Part shown: positions 1 to 10,338 of the stretch, one piece after another
Position numbering within the stretch: the stretch's first letter is position 1
Layout of the letters: the number at the start of each line of letters is the position of its first letter
NCBI RefSeq assembly: GCF_000718775.1
Contig: NZ_JOCB01000007.1
Span: 1 to 64,000 of the forward strand
DNA length: 64,000 nt
Direction of reading: 5' to 3'
Origin: Streptomyces sp. NRRL S-31
GTDB taxonomy: Bacteria; Actinomycetota; Actinomycetes; Streptomycetales; Streptomycetaceae
Program-made: the position numbers and the translations under genes
The notes under the pieces: model-generated
Databases searched by the model: none
Told to the model about the DNA's origin: nothing
The model's input: the letters and a program-made list of their open reading frames with translations, nothing else

Positions 1-414
1 AGAGGCGGGGGTCGGTGGCGGTGGCGGTTCCGGTGTCGGCGTGGGCACGGGCGTCGGCTCCGGCGGCGGTGTCGGCGTCGGCGTCGGGGAGGGAGTGGGC
101 GTCGGCGTGGGTGTGGGCGTCGGCGTGGGTGTGGGCGGACACGGGGGCGGTGTCGGCACCGGGCAGGGCGGGTGGGGCCAGTGGTGGCCGGGAAGGTGGG
201 GCCGGTGGTGGCCGGGCGGATCGGGCCGGTGGTGGCCGTCGGCGTGGGCCACCGCCACCGTGCCGTCCGGTCCCGTCGAGGCGTACGCGCAGGCGTCGGC
301 CGACGCGGTGCCGGCCGGGCAGCCCACCAGGGCCCAGACCAGCGCCAGCAGGGCCGACACCCGTGCGGCGGGCGCGCATCGGGTCACTTCGGGTCCATGC
401 ACGACCGAGATCAT
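1..414 (-). CDS. Secreted Pro/Thr-rich protein, 5' part (runs off left edge)
   Basis: The minus strand is open from ATG at 414 to the window edge (138 codons), so only the N-terminal part is present. A signal peptide is clear: charged start, hydrophobic core ALLALVWALVG, then AGTASA followed by DACAYAS, with cleavage near residue 39. The mature part has three GHHRP/GHHWP-type repeats (about residues 60-80), a Cys-Pro pair, then a long Pro-Thr run. The last is typical of cell-wall-spanning linkers in Streptomyces secreted proteins. Internal GTG codons at 402 and 387 are alternative starts. The one at 387 would give a standard 30-residue signal peptide. No function can be assigned because the C-terminus is missing; a surface anchor or enzyme could follow. 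Confidence 0.6.
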   Translation of the reverse strand, partial: MISVVHGPEVTRCAPAARVSALLALVWALVGCPAGTASADACAYASTGPDGTVAVAHADGHHRPDPPGHHRPHLPGHHWPHPPCPVPTPPPCPPTPTPTPTPTPTPTPSPTPTPTPPPEPTPVPTPTPEPPPPPTPAS

Positions 415-605
415 GAGGCGCCGACGGTCGTCGCATCCCGTAGTGCGCCGAGATTGCTCCGAAAGAGGGAGATGGGGTGATCGGAGGTTTGGCCGGGGAA
501 AGTCCGGCCGCCGTTGAACGCGGCGGACGGTGCGGTGCGTACCCATGGCCGTGCGGCGGCGCGGCAGGGCGCCGCGGCAGCCAGGCGATGATGGGGAGCC
601 GACCG

Positions 606-1565
606 ATGAATACCTCCTGGCGGACCGCCTCACTGGTGGCCGCGGCCGCCTCGGTGCTGGTGCTGACGACGGCGTGCGGTCAGGACAGTGCCACCACCCC
701 CGCGTCGGCGGCCCGGAACATCGGGGCCACGGCCGCGGCCGACGACTACGGCAGCCCGGGCGGCGCGGCCGCGCCCGGCACGGGCAACGGGTACGGCGCC
801 GACCAGGGCACCGCCTCCCCGGCCCCGGTCACCCCCGCGGGCGAGCTGACCGTGGCGGGCGACCCGGAACTGGGCGACGTACTGACCGACGGCTCCGGCC
901 TCACCCTCTACCGGTTCGACAAGGACACCGCCGACCCGCCCACGTCGCACTGCGAGGGCGACTGCGCCACCACCTGGCCGCCGGTCCCCGCCGCCGACGC
1001 CACCGCCGGCGCGGGCATCGACAAGGCATGGCTCGGCGAGGTCCGCCGAGCCGACGGCACCCGGCAGCTCACCATCGGCGGCTGGCCGGCCTACCGCTAC
1101 GCCAAGGACGTCAACGCCGGTGACGTCAACGGCCAGGGCGTGGGCGGCAAGTGGTTCGCGCTCGCCCCGACCGGCAGGAAGGCCGAGTCGTCCGGCCTGC
1201 CCGGTCTGTCCGTCCGTAAGGACGCCAAGCTCGGCGACATCGTCGTCGACCGGAACGGCAGGACGGTCTACCGCTTCCTGAAGGACCAGGCATGGCCCGA
1301 GTCCGTCTCCCGCTGCACCGGGACCTGCCTGGAGAAGTGGCCGGCCGTCGGCCCGGTCGCGGCCGGTGACACCAAGGGGGTGAAGAAGAAGGGCCTCATG
1401 CCCTTCACCCGTTCCGACGGCGTGCGGCAGATGACCGTCAACTGCTGGCCGGTCTACACCTTCTCCGGGGACAAGGCCCCGGGCGACACCAACGGCCAGG
1501 GCGTGGGCGGCACCTGGTACGCCGTCTCGCCCGACGGCAAGGCGGTCGGCGCACCCGGCGAGTAG
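606..1565 (+). CDS. SCO0930-type secreted lipoprotein with duplicated COG4315/Lipoprotein_15 repeats
   Basis: This 319-aa predicted lipoprotein starts at ATG 606, where a GGGGAG Shine-Dalgarno at 593-598 sits 7 nt upstream. Earlier ATGs at 588/591 are less well placed. The signal sequence ends in lipobox LTTAC (Cys about residue 24). After an Ala/Gly-rich linker come two copies of the repeat pattern LGDxxxDxxGxTxYRF...C..xC...WPPV, each with paired cysteines (SHCEGDC, SRCTGTC) and a WxAxS/P ending. These repeats belong to the secreted lipoprotein family PF03640/COG4315, of unknown biochemical role. The protein should be anchored on the outer face of the membrane. A strong hairpin follows the gene. 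I name it by resemblance to S. coelicolor SCO0930, from memory. Confidence 0.85.
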   Translation: MNTSWRTASLVAAAASVLVLTTACGQDSATTPASAARNIGATAAADDYGSPGGAAAPGTGNGYGADQGTASPAPVTPAGELTVAGDPELGDVLTDGSGLTLYRFDKDTADPPTSHCEGDCATTWPPVPAADATAGAGIDKAWLGEVRRADGTRQLTIGGWPAYRYAKDVNAGDVNGQGVGGKWFALAPTGRKAESSGLPGLSVRKDAKLGDIVVDRNGRTVYRFLKDQAWPESVSRCTGTCLEKWPAVGPVAAGDTKGVKKKGLMPFTRSDGVRQMTVNCWPVYTFSGDKAPGDTNGQGVGGTWYAVSPDGKAVGAPGE

Positions 1566-1576
1566 ACCACCCTCCG

Positions 1577-1612
1577 CCGACCGACCGACCGACCGACCGG
1601 CCGACCGACCGA
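1577..1612. repeat. Tetranucleotide microsatellite (CCGA)n
   Basis: Nine consecutive 4-bp units lie 12 bp after the lipoprotein stop: five CCGA, one CCGG and three CCGA. The tract is non-coding and ends just before the terminator hairpin. Confidence 0.85.
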
Positions 1613-1637
1613 CCGCCCCGGCCCGGCGGGCGACCGG

Positions 1638-1674
1638 GATCCGCCCCCTCCGCACCGCGCGGAGGGGGCGGATC
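1638..1674. terminator. Hairpin terminator after the SCO0930-type lipoprotein gene
   Basis: Perfect 16-bp arms (1638-1653 and 1659-1674) around a 5-nt loop, very GC-rich and without a strong U tract, as is usual for streptomycete terminators. The hairpin separates the lipoprotein gene from the methyltransferase gene. Confidence 0.75.
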
Positions 1675-1859
1675 GTCGTGTGCGCGGGAACACGCACGGC
1701 CACGAGCCGTCACACAGCGGGGTCGTACGGGCACATGCCGGAGGCAGTGACCGGGAACGGATGGTCAATTTCCGTTTCGGGTCGCTCCTTTGGCGGGCGA
1801 TCAGTAGCCTCAGCTCGAACACCGGATCGCCTACACCTGTCCACGCCTTGGAGACATAC

Positions 1860-2672
1860 ATGGAGCGTCCCGCCTGGGCCCCACGGAGCATCGACATCAC
1901 GGTGCCCAGCGTCTCGCGGATCTACGACTACTACCTGGGCGGTTCGCACAACTTCGAGGTCGACCGGGAAGCGGCGCGCAAAGCCATGGAGTTCCTGCCT
2001 GGTCTGCCCAAGACCATGCAGGCGAACCGGGCGTTCATGCGCCGGGCCGTGCGGTTCGCGGCCGGTGAGGGCATCACCCAGTTCCTCGACATCGGCTCCG
2101 GCATCCCGACGTTCGGCAACGTCCACGAGGTGGCCCGCGCGGCGGCGCCGGGCGCCCGCGTGGTCTACGTCGACCACGACCCGGTAGCCGTCGCCCACAG
2201 CGAGGCCGTCCTGGCCGGCGACGACGACGCGGACGTGGTCGCGGCCGACCTCCGGCGGCCCCGGGAGATCCTCGAAAGCCCCCGACTGGCGCGGCTGATC
2301 GACCTGAATCGGCCAGTGGCCCTGCTCCTCGTTGCCATACTGCACTTCGTGGAAGACGCGGACGACCCCTACGGTGCCGTGGCCGAGCTGCGCAAGGCGC
2401 TCGCGCCCGGCAGCCTGCTGATCCTCACCCATGCCTCGTACGAGGGGATCCCGCAGCCCGCCGAGCGGGCCGAGGGCGCGGTCGACGTGTACAAGGACAT
2501 CCGCAATCCGCTGATCATGCGCTCGCGCGAGGAGATCGCGCGGTTCTTCGAGGGGTACGACATGGTGGAACCCGGACTGGTGCCGATGCCGCACTGGCGC
2601 CCGGACTCGGCGCCGGAGGACGAGGACCCCTATGCCTTCTCCGGGTACGCCGGCGTGGGACGTACGGCGTGA
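1860..2672 (+). CDS. SAM-dependent methyltransferase (Methyltransf_19/DUF574 family)
   Basis: This 270-aa protein matches the actinobacterial SAM methyltransferase family PF04672. The family opening S(V/I)SRIYDYYLGGSHNFEVDR is at residues 18-36. An SAM-binding loop QFLDIGSGIPT follows, then VVYVDHDPVAV and the motif ILHFVEDADDPYG. The reading frame is open further upstream. ATG 1860 is preferred because GGAG at 1850-1853 lies 6 nt before it and the resulting length fits the family. Its substrate is unknown. The stop codon overlaps the rmdA GTG by 4 nt (GTGA), so the two are probably translated together. Confidence 0.88.
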   Translation: MERPAWAPRSIDITVPSVSRIYDYYLGGSHNFEVDREAARKAMEFLPGLPKTMQANRAFMRRAVRFAAGEGITQFLDIGSGIPTFGNVHEVARAAAPGARVVYVDHDPVAVAHSEAVLAGDDDADVVAADLRRPREILESPRLARLIDLNRPVALLLVAILHFVEDADDPYGAVAELRKALAPGSLLILTHASYEGIPQPAERAEGAVDVYKDIRNPLIMRSREEIARFFEGYDMVEPGLVPMPHWRPDSAPEDEDPYAFSGYAGVGRTA

Positions 2673-4813
2673 GCGCGGAGCCGGACGGGCCGGAGGACAG
2701 ACTCCGCAGGCTGACGACGATCTGGAGCCGGGCGGTCTTCCCGGTGACCTCCACGTCGCTGACCCGCACCGAGTTCGAGGAACAACTCCTGCCCCTCGCA
2801 CGCCGGTTGAGTGAGCTGCTGCATACCCGCAGCTTCGACGCGGACGCGGCGAAGGCCGTCGGCGCCGCCCTGGTCGGGGCGCACTGCACCGACCCCGAGG
2901 CGCTGACCCGCACCCTGGACTGCGTCGACGCGTACCTGGTGCTGTACTGCGGCGGCGACGGCCCGCAGGACGAACTGCGCATGCGCTCCTCCCGGTTGCA
3001 GCACGCGATGGCCGCCGGGTACGCCCAGGCGCTGCGCACGCGCACCCTCGCCGAGCAGGAGTCCATCGCCCAGGCCGCGCTGCGCGCCCAGGGCGTGGTC
3101 GCCCAGGCGCTGCACGCGAGCGAGGCCCGCTTCCGCGCCGTCTTCGAGGGCGCCGCCATAGGGATCGGCATCGCCGACCTGGACGGCAACATCCTCCAGG
3201 TCAACGAGGCGCTGCTGCGCATGTTCGGCCTCACCGCGACGACCCTGCGCGGCCGGCGCGTCCAGGACTGGGTGCACCCCGAGGACGCCCCGCAGACCTG
3301 GCGGCTCTACGACGAACTCGTGCGCGGCGAGCGCGAGCACTACCACCTGGAGAAGGCGTTCAACCGCCCCGACGGCACGGCGCTGTGGACCAATCTGACG
3401 GTCTCCCTGCTGCGCGACGCCGACGGCCGCCCGCAGTACCAGCTCGCCCTCATGGAGGACACCACCGAGCGCCGGCTGCTCAACCTGCGGCTGCGCTACG
3501 AGGCCACCCACGACGCCCTCACCGGACTGCCCAACCGCACCCTGTTCTTCGAGCGGCTGGAGAAGGCCCTCAACGCGGGCGAGGGCCAGCGTTTCGGCCT
3601 GTGCTACCTGGACCTGGACGGCTTCAAGACCATCAACGACAGCCTCGGCCACGCGGCCGGCGACCGGCTGCTGGTGGAGGTCGCGGACCGCCTCCAGTCC
3701 TGCGCGACCGCGCCCGGCGAGATGGTCGCCCGGCTCGGCGGCGACGAGTTCGTGGCGCTGACCACCGGTCCCGGCACCGAGCGCGAGGTCGACGAGCTGG
3801 CCGAGCGCATCATGAACGCCCTGGTGACGCCCATCAGCATCGACGGCCGTGATCTCCTGGTCCGCGGCAGCCTCGGCATCGTCGAGGGCCCGGCCGGCGA
3901 GCGCACCGCCGCCGAGGTGCTGCGCAGCGCCGACATCACCATGTACCGGGCCAAGTCGGCGGGCGGCAACCGATTCGAGCTCGCCGACCCCGAGGCCGAC
4001 GCCCGTGCCATCACCCGGCACGGCCTCACCACCGCCCTGCCCACCGCCCTGGAGCGCGGCGAGTTCTTCATCGAGTACCAGCCCCTGGTCCACCTCGGCG
4101 ACGGCAGTGTGCGCGGCGCCGAGGCGCTGGTGCGCTGGCTGCATCCGCAGCACGGCATCCTCGGCCCCGACCGCTTCATCCCGCTGGCCGAGCACACGGG
4201 TCTGATCGTCCCGCTGGGCCGCTGGGTCCTGGAGGAGTCGATCAGGCAGGCCCGCTCCTGGCGCGAGCGGCACGCCGACGAGGCCGCCGCCGGTCCGCTG
4301 CGCATCAACGTCAACCTCTCGCCCTGCCAGCTCAGCCACCCCGGTCTGGTCCAGGACACGGTCGACATCCTGGAGCGGGCGGGCGTCACCCCCGACGCCC
4401 TCTGCCTGGAGGTCACCGAGTCGGCCCTCATCGGCGCCGACGACGATCTCCTCAAACCCCTGCGCCGACTCGCCGAGATGGGCGTCGACATCGCCCTGGA
4501 CGACTTCGGCACCGGCTACTCCAACCTCGCCAACCTGCGCCGGCTGCCGGTGAGCGTCCTCAAACTGGACCGCTCCTTCACCCAGGGCATGCAGCAGTTC
4601 CCGGCCGATCCCGTCGACCTGAAGATCGTGGAGGGCATCGTCTCGCTGGCCCACAGCCTGGACCTGGCGGTCACGGTCGAGGGCGTGGAGACCGGCGCCC
4701 AGGCCGACCAGCTGCGGGAACTGGGCTGCGACACGGCCCAGGGCTGGTACTACGCGCGTCCCGGACCGCCGGAGAGACTCCACGACCTGGCACTGGTGGA
4801 CGCCCCGGGCTGA
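2669..4813 (+). CDS. rmdA: PAS-GGDEF-EAL c-di-GMP turnover protein, RmdA-like
   Basis: This 714-aa cytoplasmic protein starts with a GTG overlapping the preceding stop. A helical N-terminus (about 1-145) leads to a PAS domain (about 148-270, with the WVHPEDAP motif and PAC-type MEDTTERR). A diguanylate cyclase domain follows, with intact GGDEF near residues 356-360. Last comes an EAL phosphodiesterase domain with EALVRW near residue 485, NVNLSP and DDFGTGYS. Both active sites look intact, so bifunctional c-di-GMP synthesis and hydrolysis is possible. Architecture and context (next to an SCO0930-type lipoprotein and the SdhCAB operon) match S. coelicolor RmdA (SCO0928), a regulator of morphological differentiation acting through BldD and c-di-GMP. 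No membrane segment is visible. Confidence 0.9.
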   Translation: MSAEPDGPEDRLRRLTTIWSRAVFPVTSTSLTRTEFEEQLLPLARRLSELLHTRSFDADAAKAVGAALVGAHCTDPEALTRTLDCVDAYLVLYCGGDGPQDELRMRSSRLQHAMAAGYAQALRTRTLAEQESIAQAALRAQGVVAQALHASEARFRAVFEGAAIGIGIADLDGNILQVNEALLRMFGLTATTLRGRRVQDWVHPEDAPQTWRLYDELVRGEREHYHLEKAFNRPDGTALWTNLTVSLLRDADGRPQYQLALMEDTTERRLLNLRLRYEATHDALTGLPNRTLFFERLEKALNAGEGQRFGLCYLDLDGFKTINDSLGHAAGDRLLVEVADRLQSCATAPGEMVARLGGDEFVALTTGPGTEREVDELAERIMNALVTPISIDGRDLLVRGSLGIVEGPAGERTAAEVLRSADITMYRAKSAGGNRFELADPEADARAITRHGLTTALPTALERGEFFIEYQPLVHLGDGSVRGAEALVRWLHPQHGILGPDRFIPLAEHTGLIVPLGRWVLEESIRQARSWRERHADEAAAGPLRINVNLSPCQLSHPGLVQDTVDILERAGVTPDALCLEVTESALIGADDDLLKPLRRLAEMGVDIALDDFGTGYSNLANLRRLPVSVLKLDRSFTQGMQQFPADPVDLKIVEGIVSLAHSLDLAVTVEGVETGAQADQLRELGCDTAQGWYYARPGPPERLHDLALVDAPG

Positions 4814-4851
4814 ACGCCCGGCGGGCCGAACGGGCACGCCGGACCGTTGAC

Positions 4852-5736
4852 TCACCGCTCCAGCAGCATCCGTTGCAGTTCCCGGGCCGCCCGCGGCGGA
4901 GCCACATCGCTGCGGTGGGCGAGCGCGATGGCGCGGTGCAGTCCGGGCCGGGCCAGCGGGGTCACCCGCAGCCCCCGCCCGGCCCGGGTGGCGACCATCC
5001 GCGGGACCACCGCGACGCCCAGCCCGGCCCGCACGAACCCCAGCACCGCGTCCATCTCGCCGCCCTCCACGGCGAAGTCCGGCTCGAAGCCCTCGGCCCG
5101 GCACGCCGCCACGGTCAGCTCGCGCAGGTCGTAGCCGTGCCGGAACATCACCATCCGCTCGCCCTCCAGGTCGGCGACGCGCACGGGGCGCCCGCCCCGG
5201 CCGGGCACCGGCGCCTCCGGTGAGGACACCACCACCAGGTCCTCGCGCAGCAGCTCCACGGTGGTCAGCGCGGGCGCCGGCGTCGGCAGCGGCAGCACGA
5301 TCAGCGCCAGGTCGAGCGCGCCCCGCGCCAGCTCCCGCACCAGGTCGTGCGAGCCGCCCTCCTCGATCAGCAGCCGGATGCCCGGGTAGCGGTCGTGGAA
5401 CGCCCGCAGCACGTCCGGCAGCAGCCCCGTGCACAGACTCGGCGTCGCCCCCAGCCGCACCCGCCCCCGGCGCAGCTGGACCAGCTCCTGCACCTCGTGC
5501 CGGGCGGTGTCCGCGTCGGCCAGGATCCGCCGGGCCAGCGGCAGCAGCGCCTCGCCGGCGTCGGTGAGCGTGATGTTGCCCCGGGCGCGCAGGAAGAGAT
5601 CCGCGCCCAGCTCCCGCTCCAACGCCTTGATCTGCTGCGACAGCGACGGCTGGGCGACATGGACCCGCTCGGCGGCCCGGGTGAAGTGCCGGGTCTCGGC
5701 GACGGCCACGAAGTATTGGAGCTGCTGAAGCTGCAC
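4852..5736 (-). CDS. LysR-family transcriptional regulator
   Basis: This 294-aa protein has an N-terminal winged helix-turn-helix (LQYFVAVAETRHFTRAAERVHVAQPSL is split by residues 6-32; recognition segment QPSLSQQIKALE) and a LysR substrate-binding domain from about residue 90. The frame is open to 5778. The LysR consensus start places the N-terminus at GTG 5736, just before QLQQLQYF. It is divergent from the succinate dehydrogenase operon, with only 83 bp between starts, so that operon is the likely target. The intergenic region is small enough for one LysR dimer pair to control both promoters. The effector is unknown. Confidence 0.9.
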   Translation of the reverse strand: MQLQQLQYFVAVAETRHFTRAAERVHVAQPSLSQQIKALERELGADLFLRARGNITLTDAGEALLPLARRILADADTARHEVQELVQLRRGRVRLGATPSLCTGLLPDVLRAFHDRYPGIRLLIEEGGSHDLVRELARGALDLALIVLPLPTPAPALTTVELLREDLVVVSSPEAPVPGRGGRPVRVADLEGERMVMFRHGYDLRELTVAACRAEGFEPDFAVEGGEMDAVLGFVRAGLGVAVVPRMVATRAGRGLRVTPLARPGLHRAIALAHRSDVAPPRAARELQRMLLER

Positions 5737-5781
5737 GCTGCCAGGATAGTCCCAGCCTATGGAATCAAACCGGACCATGTC

Positions 5782-5812
5782 TTGGACCGATCGGGACCTT
5801 CGGCCCTAGCGT
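5782..5812 (+). promoter_or_regulatory. Candidate leaderless promoter of the sdhCAB operon
   Basis: TTGGAC (5782-5787) and TAGCGT (5807-5812) form possible -35 and -10 boxes with 19-nt spacing. The -10 ends exactly 7 nt before ATG 5820, as expected for a leaderless transcript. No Shine-Dalgarno precedes that ATG. It lies in the LysR intergenic region. Confidence 0.4.
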
Positions 5813-5819
5813 GCTTGCC

Positions 5820-6527
5820 ATGGCTCTGGCAACGCGGACGGACCGACGACCGTCCATGGCGCGCACCGTGTGGGACAGCTCCGTCGGCAAGAAGACGGTG
5901 ATGGCCGTCAGCGGACTGATCATGCTGCTCTACCTGGTGGCGCACATGATCGGCAACCTGAAGATCTTCTTCGGCGCGGGCGAGTTCAACCACTACGCCC
6001 AGTGGCTGCGCACCGTCGGCGAACCGTTCATGCACTACGAGTGGACGCTCTGGCTCATCCGGATCGTCCTCGTCGTCGCCGTGGTCGCCCACGCCACCGC
6101 CGCCTACCAGCTCAGCCGCCGCGACATCAGGGCACGCCCCGGCAAGTACGTGCACAGGAAGCCGCGGGCGAGCTACGCCACCCGGACCATGCGCTGGGGC
6201 GGCGTCATCCTCGGCCTGTTCATCGTCTGGCACCTGCTGGACCTGACGACCGGCACCGTGCACCCCGGCGGCTTCCAGGAGGGACACCCGTACCAGAACG
6301 TCGTGGACACCTTCTCCACCTGGTACGGAGACGTCGTCTACATCGTCGCGATGCTCGCGCTCGGCCTGCACATCCGGCACGGCTTCTGGAGCGCCGCCCA
6401 GACCCTCGGCGTCGGCAGCCGCGCCCGCGACCGCGCCCTGAAGACCATCGCCGACATCCTCGCGCTGCTGCTCACGGCCGGCTTCATCGCCGTACCCGTG
6501 GGCGTCATGACCGGAGTGGTGAGCTGA
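5820..6527 (+). CDS. Succinate dehydrogenase/fumarate reductase cytochrome b subunit
   Basis: This 235-aa integral membrane protein has five hydrophobic stretches. Histidines suitable for haem or quinone binding fall in [35 protein letters not shown] and [10 protein letters not shown]. It belongs to the B-type single-subunit cytochrome b family found with FrdA/SdhA-like flavoproteins in actinobacteria. It anchors the complex and passes electrons between the iron-sulfur protein and menaquinone. A GTG in frame at 5811 lies inside the -10 box, so ATG 5820 is preferred. The flavoprotein gene starts 2 nt after the stop. I recall S. coelicolor SCO0924 as the counterpart. Confidence 0.9.
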   Translation: MALATRTDRRPSMARTVWDSSVGKKTVMAVSGLIMLLYLVAHMIGNLKIFFGAGEFNHYAQWLRTVGEPFMHYEWTLWLIRIVLVVAVVAHATAAYQLSRRDIRARPGKYVHRKPRASYATRTMRWGGVILGLFIVWHLLDLTTGTVHPGGFQEGHPYQNVVDTFSTWYGDVVYIVAMLALGLHIRHGFWSAAQTLGVGSRARDRALKTIADILALLLTAGFIAVPVGVMTGVVS

Positions 6528-6529
6528 CC

Positions 6530-8472
<1,943 letters not shown>

Positions 8473-8476
<4 letters not shown>

Positions 8477-9222
8477 AGCTCACCCTGCGCGTCTGGCGGC
8501 AGAAGAACGCCGACGCCGAAGGAGCGATGTCCACCTACGAGGTGGACGACATCTCGCCCGACATGTCCTTCCTGGAGATGCTGGACGTCCTCAACGAGCG
8601 GCTCATCCTCTCCGGCGAGGAGCCGGTCGCCTTCGACCACGACTGCCGCGAGGGCATCTGCGGCGCGTGCTCGCTGGTCATCAACGGCGACGCGCACGGA
8701 CCGGAGCGCACCACCACCTGCCAGCTGCACATGCGGTCCTTCGCGGACGGCGACACGATCGACGTCGAACCCTGGCGGGCGTCCGCCTTCCCGGTGATCA
8801 AGGACCTGGTGGTGGACCGGTCGGCGTTCGACCGGATCATCCAGGCCGGCGGCTACGTCACCGCGCCCACCGGGTCCGCGCCGGAGGCGCACGCCACACC
8901 GGTGCCGAAGGCCGACGCCGACTTCGCCTTCGAGCACGCGGAGTGCATCGGCTGCGGGGCGTGCGTGGCAGCGTGCCCCAACGGGGCGGCGATGCTGTTC
9001 ACCTCCGCCAAGGTCAACCACCTGGGCGTGCTGCCCCAGGGGGCGCCCGAGCGGGAGAGCCGGGTGCTGGACATGGTGGCGCAGATGGACGCGGAGGGAT
9101 TCGGCGGCTGCACACTGGCCGGTGAGTGCGCGACCGCCTGCCCCAAGGGCATCCCCCTGGTGTCGATCACGAGCATGAACCGGGAGTGGCTGCGGGCCAC
9201 CCGGAAGGCGGGCAGGCGCTGA
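8473..9222 (+). CDS. sdhB: Succinate dehydrogenase/fumarate reductase iron-sulfur subunit
   Basis: This 249-aa electron-transfer subunit has an N-terminal plant-type ferredoxin domain with [2Fe-2S] ligands CREGICGAC (about 58-66) and a further Cys in TTTCQLH. A C-terminal domain follows with [12 protein letters not shown] (about 158) and [14 protein letters not shown], the ligands for the [4Fe-4S] and [3Fe-4S] centres. The start ATG overlaps the flavoprotein stop by 4 nt, indicating coupled translation. It is the last gene of the operon; a GC-rich hairpin lies 34 nt downstream. Confidence 0.95.
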
Positions 9223-9256
9223 CCGCCGAAGGGACGTTCGCCGAGTGGCGGGCGGG

Positions 9257-9286
9257 CGGGGCCGGGGAGGTGCTCACCCGGCCCCG
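9257..9286 (+). terminator. Hairpin terminator of the sdhCAB operon
   Basis: Perfect 10-bp arms CGGGGCCGGG/CCCGGCCCCG (9257-9266, 9277-9286) with a 10-nt loop, followed by a short T-rich stretch. The rest of the 339-bp gap 9223-9561 holds other GC-rich inverted repeats (GGGCGCCC near 9338, GGGCGCCCGG near 9351) and no gene I can support. Confidence 0.65.
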
Positions 9287-9561
9287 TCTCGTTTCACCGG
9301 CCCCGGTGGTCTCCGCACGGATCTTGGGGCACGGGCGCCCTCGACCCGAGCGGGCGCCCGGCCGGGAGGCGGCCGGGCGGCTGCCCGCCGGGTGCGTGGG
9401 ACCCAGGACGGCCGACCGCCCGATCCCGGCGTTCACCACCCTCACATCCCTTCTCCCGGCACCGGTCACGCACCGGCCAACCGACATCGGAAGAACAGGA
9501 GCGGCGGGTCGTGCACACGCCCGCCGCCGTCGCCGAACCGGCCCGTGACCAGGAGAGAGCC

Positions 9562-10338
9562 ATGACCGGCGTATCCACCCTCGACCGTCCCCCGCAGCCC
9601 GCGGCCCCCGCTCGCTACACCGTCACCCTCGCCCGCGACGAGGCCGACGTGCGTGCCGCGCAGCGGCTGCGGCACGACGTCTTCGCCGGGGAGATGGGAG
9701 CCCTGCTGGCCACCGCGGAGCCGGGGCACGACATCGACGCCTTCGACGCCTACTGCGACCACCTCCTCGTCCGGTCCACGGTGACCGGGCAGGTCGTCGG
9801 CACCTACCGGCTGCTGCCGCCGGAACGGGCCGCGGTCGCGGGCCGGCTGTACTCCGACGGCGAGTTCGACCTGGCCGCGCTCGACGCGATCCGGCCCGGC
9901 CTGGTCGAGGTCGGCCGCTCCTGCGTCCACCCCGACCACCGCGACGGCGCCGTCATCGGCCTGATCTGGGCCGGCATAGCCCGGTACATGACCGACCGGG
10001 GCCACGAGTGGCTGGCCGGCTGCTGCTCCGTCCCGCTCGCCGACGGCGGCGCCCTCGCCGCCGGCACCTGGGAGCGGATCAGGACCAAGCACCTGGCACC
10101 CGAGGAGTTCCGGGTCCGGCCGCTGCTGCCCTGGACCCCGCCCGCCGGCACCCTCCTCCCGCCCGCCCGCGGCGAGCTGCCCGCCCTGCTGCGGGGCTAC
10201 CTCCGGCTCGGCGCCTGGGTCTGCGGCGAACCCGCCCACGACCCCGACTTCGGGGTCGCCGACCTGTACGTCCTGCTGTCGATGCGCCGGGTCAACCCGC
10301 GCTACCTGCGGCACTTCCTCTCCCTCGTCCCGGCCTGA
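9562..10338 (+). CDS. OlsB-like N-acyltransferase (GNAT/COG3176)
   Basis: This 258-aa protein belongs to the acyl-ACP:amino-acid N-acyltransferase family. That family contains OlsB, which makes 3-hydroxyacyl-ornithine, the first step of ornithine-lipid synthesis. Conserved features include AAQRLRHDVFAGEMGA, DAYCDHLLV, GTYRLL, EVGRSCVHPDHRDG and the C-terminal RVNPRYLRHFL. ATG 9562 follows AGGAG (9551-9555) at 6 nt. The next gene, a PlsC-type acyltransferase, overlaps the stop by 1 nt. That OlsB-OlsA order supports a two-step ornithine-lipid pathway. The amino acid could be something other than ornithine. Confidence 0.85.
   Translation: MTGVSTLDRPPQPAAPARYTVTLARDEADVRAAQRLRHDVFAGEMGALLATAEPGHDIDAFDAYCDHLLVRSTVTGQVVGTYRLLPPERAAVAGRLYSDGEFDLAALDAIRPGLVEVGRSCVHPDHRDGAVIGLIWAGIARYMTDRGHEWLAGCCSVPLADGGALAAGTWERIRTKHLAPEEFRVRPLLPWTPPAGTLLPPARGELPALLRGYLRLGAWVCGEPAHDPDFGVADLYVLLSMRRVNPRYLRHFLSLVPA

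Noticed and set aside
2630..5434. A 934-codon minus-strand frame across rmdA
   Set aside because: Low-complexity shadow of rmdA and the LysR gene, which both have clear family motifs.
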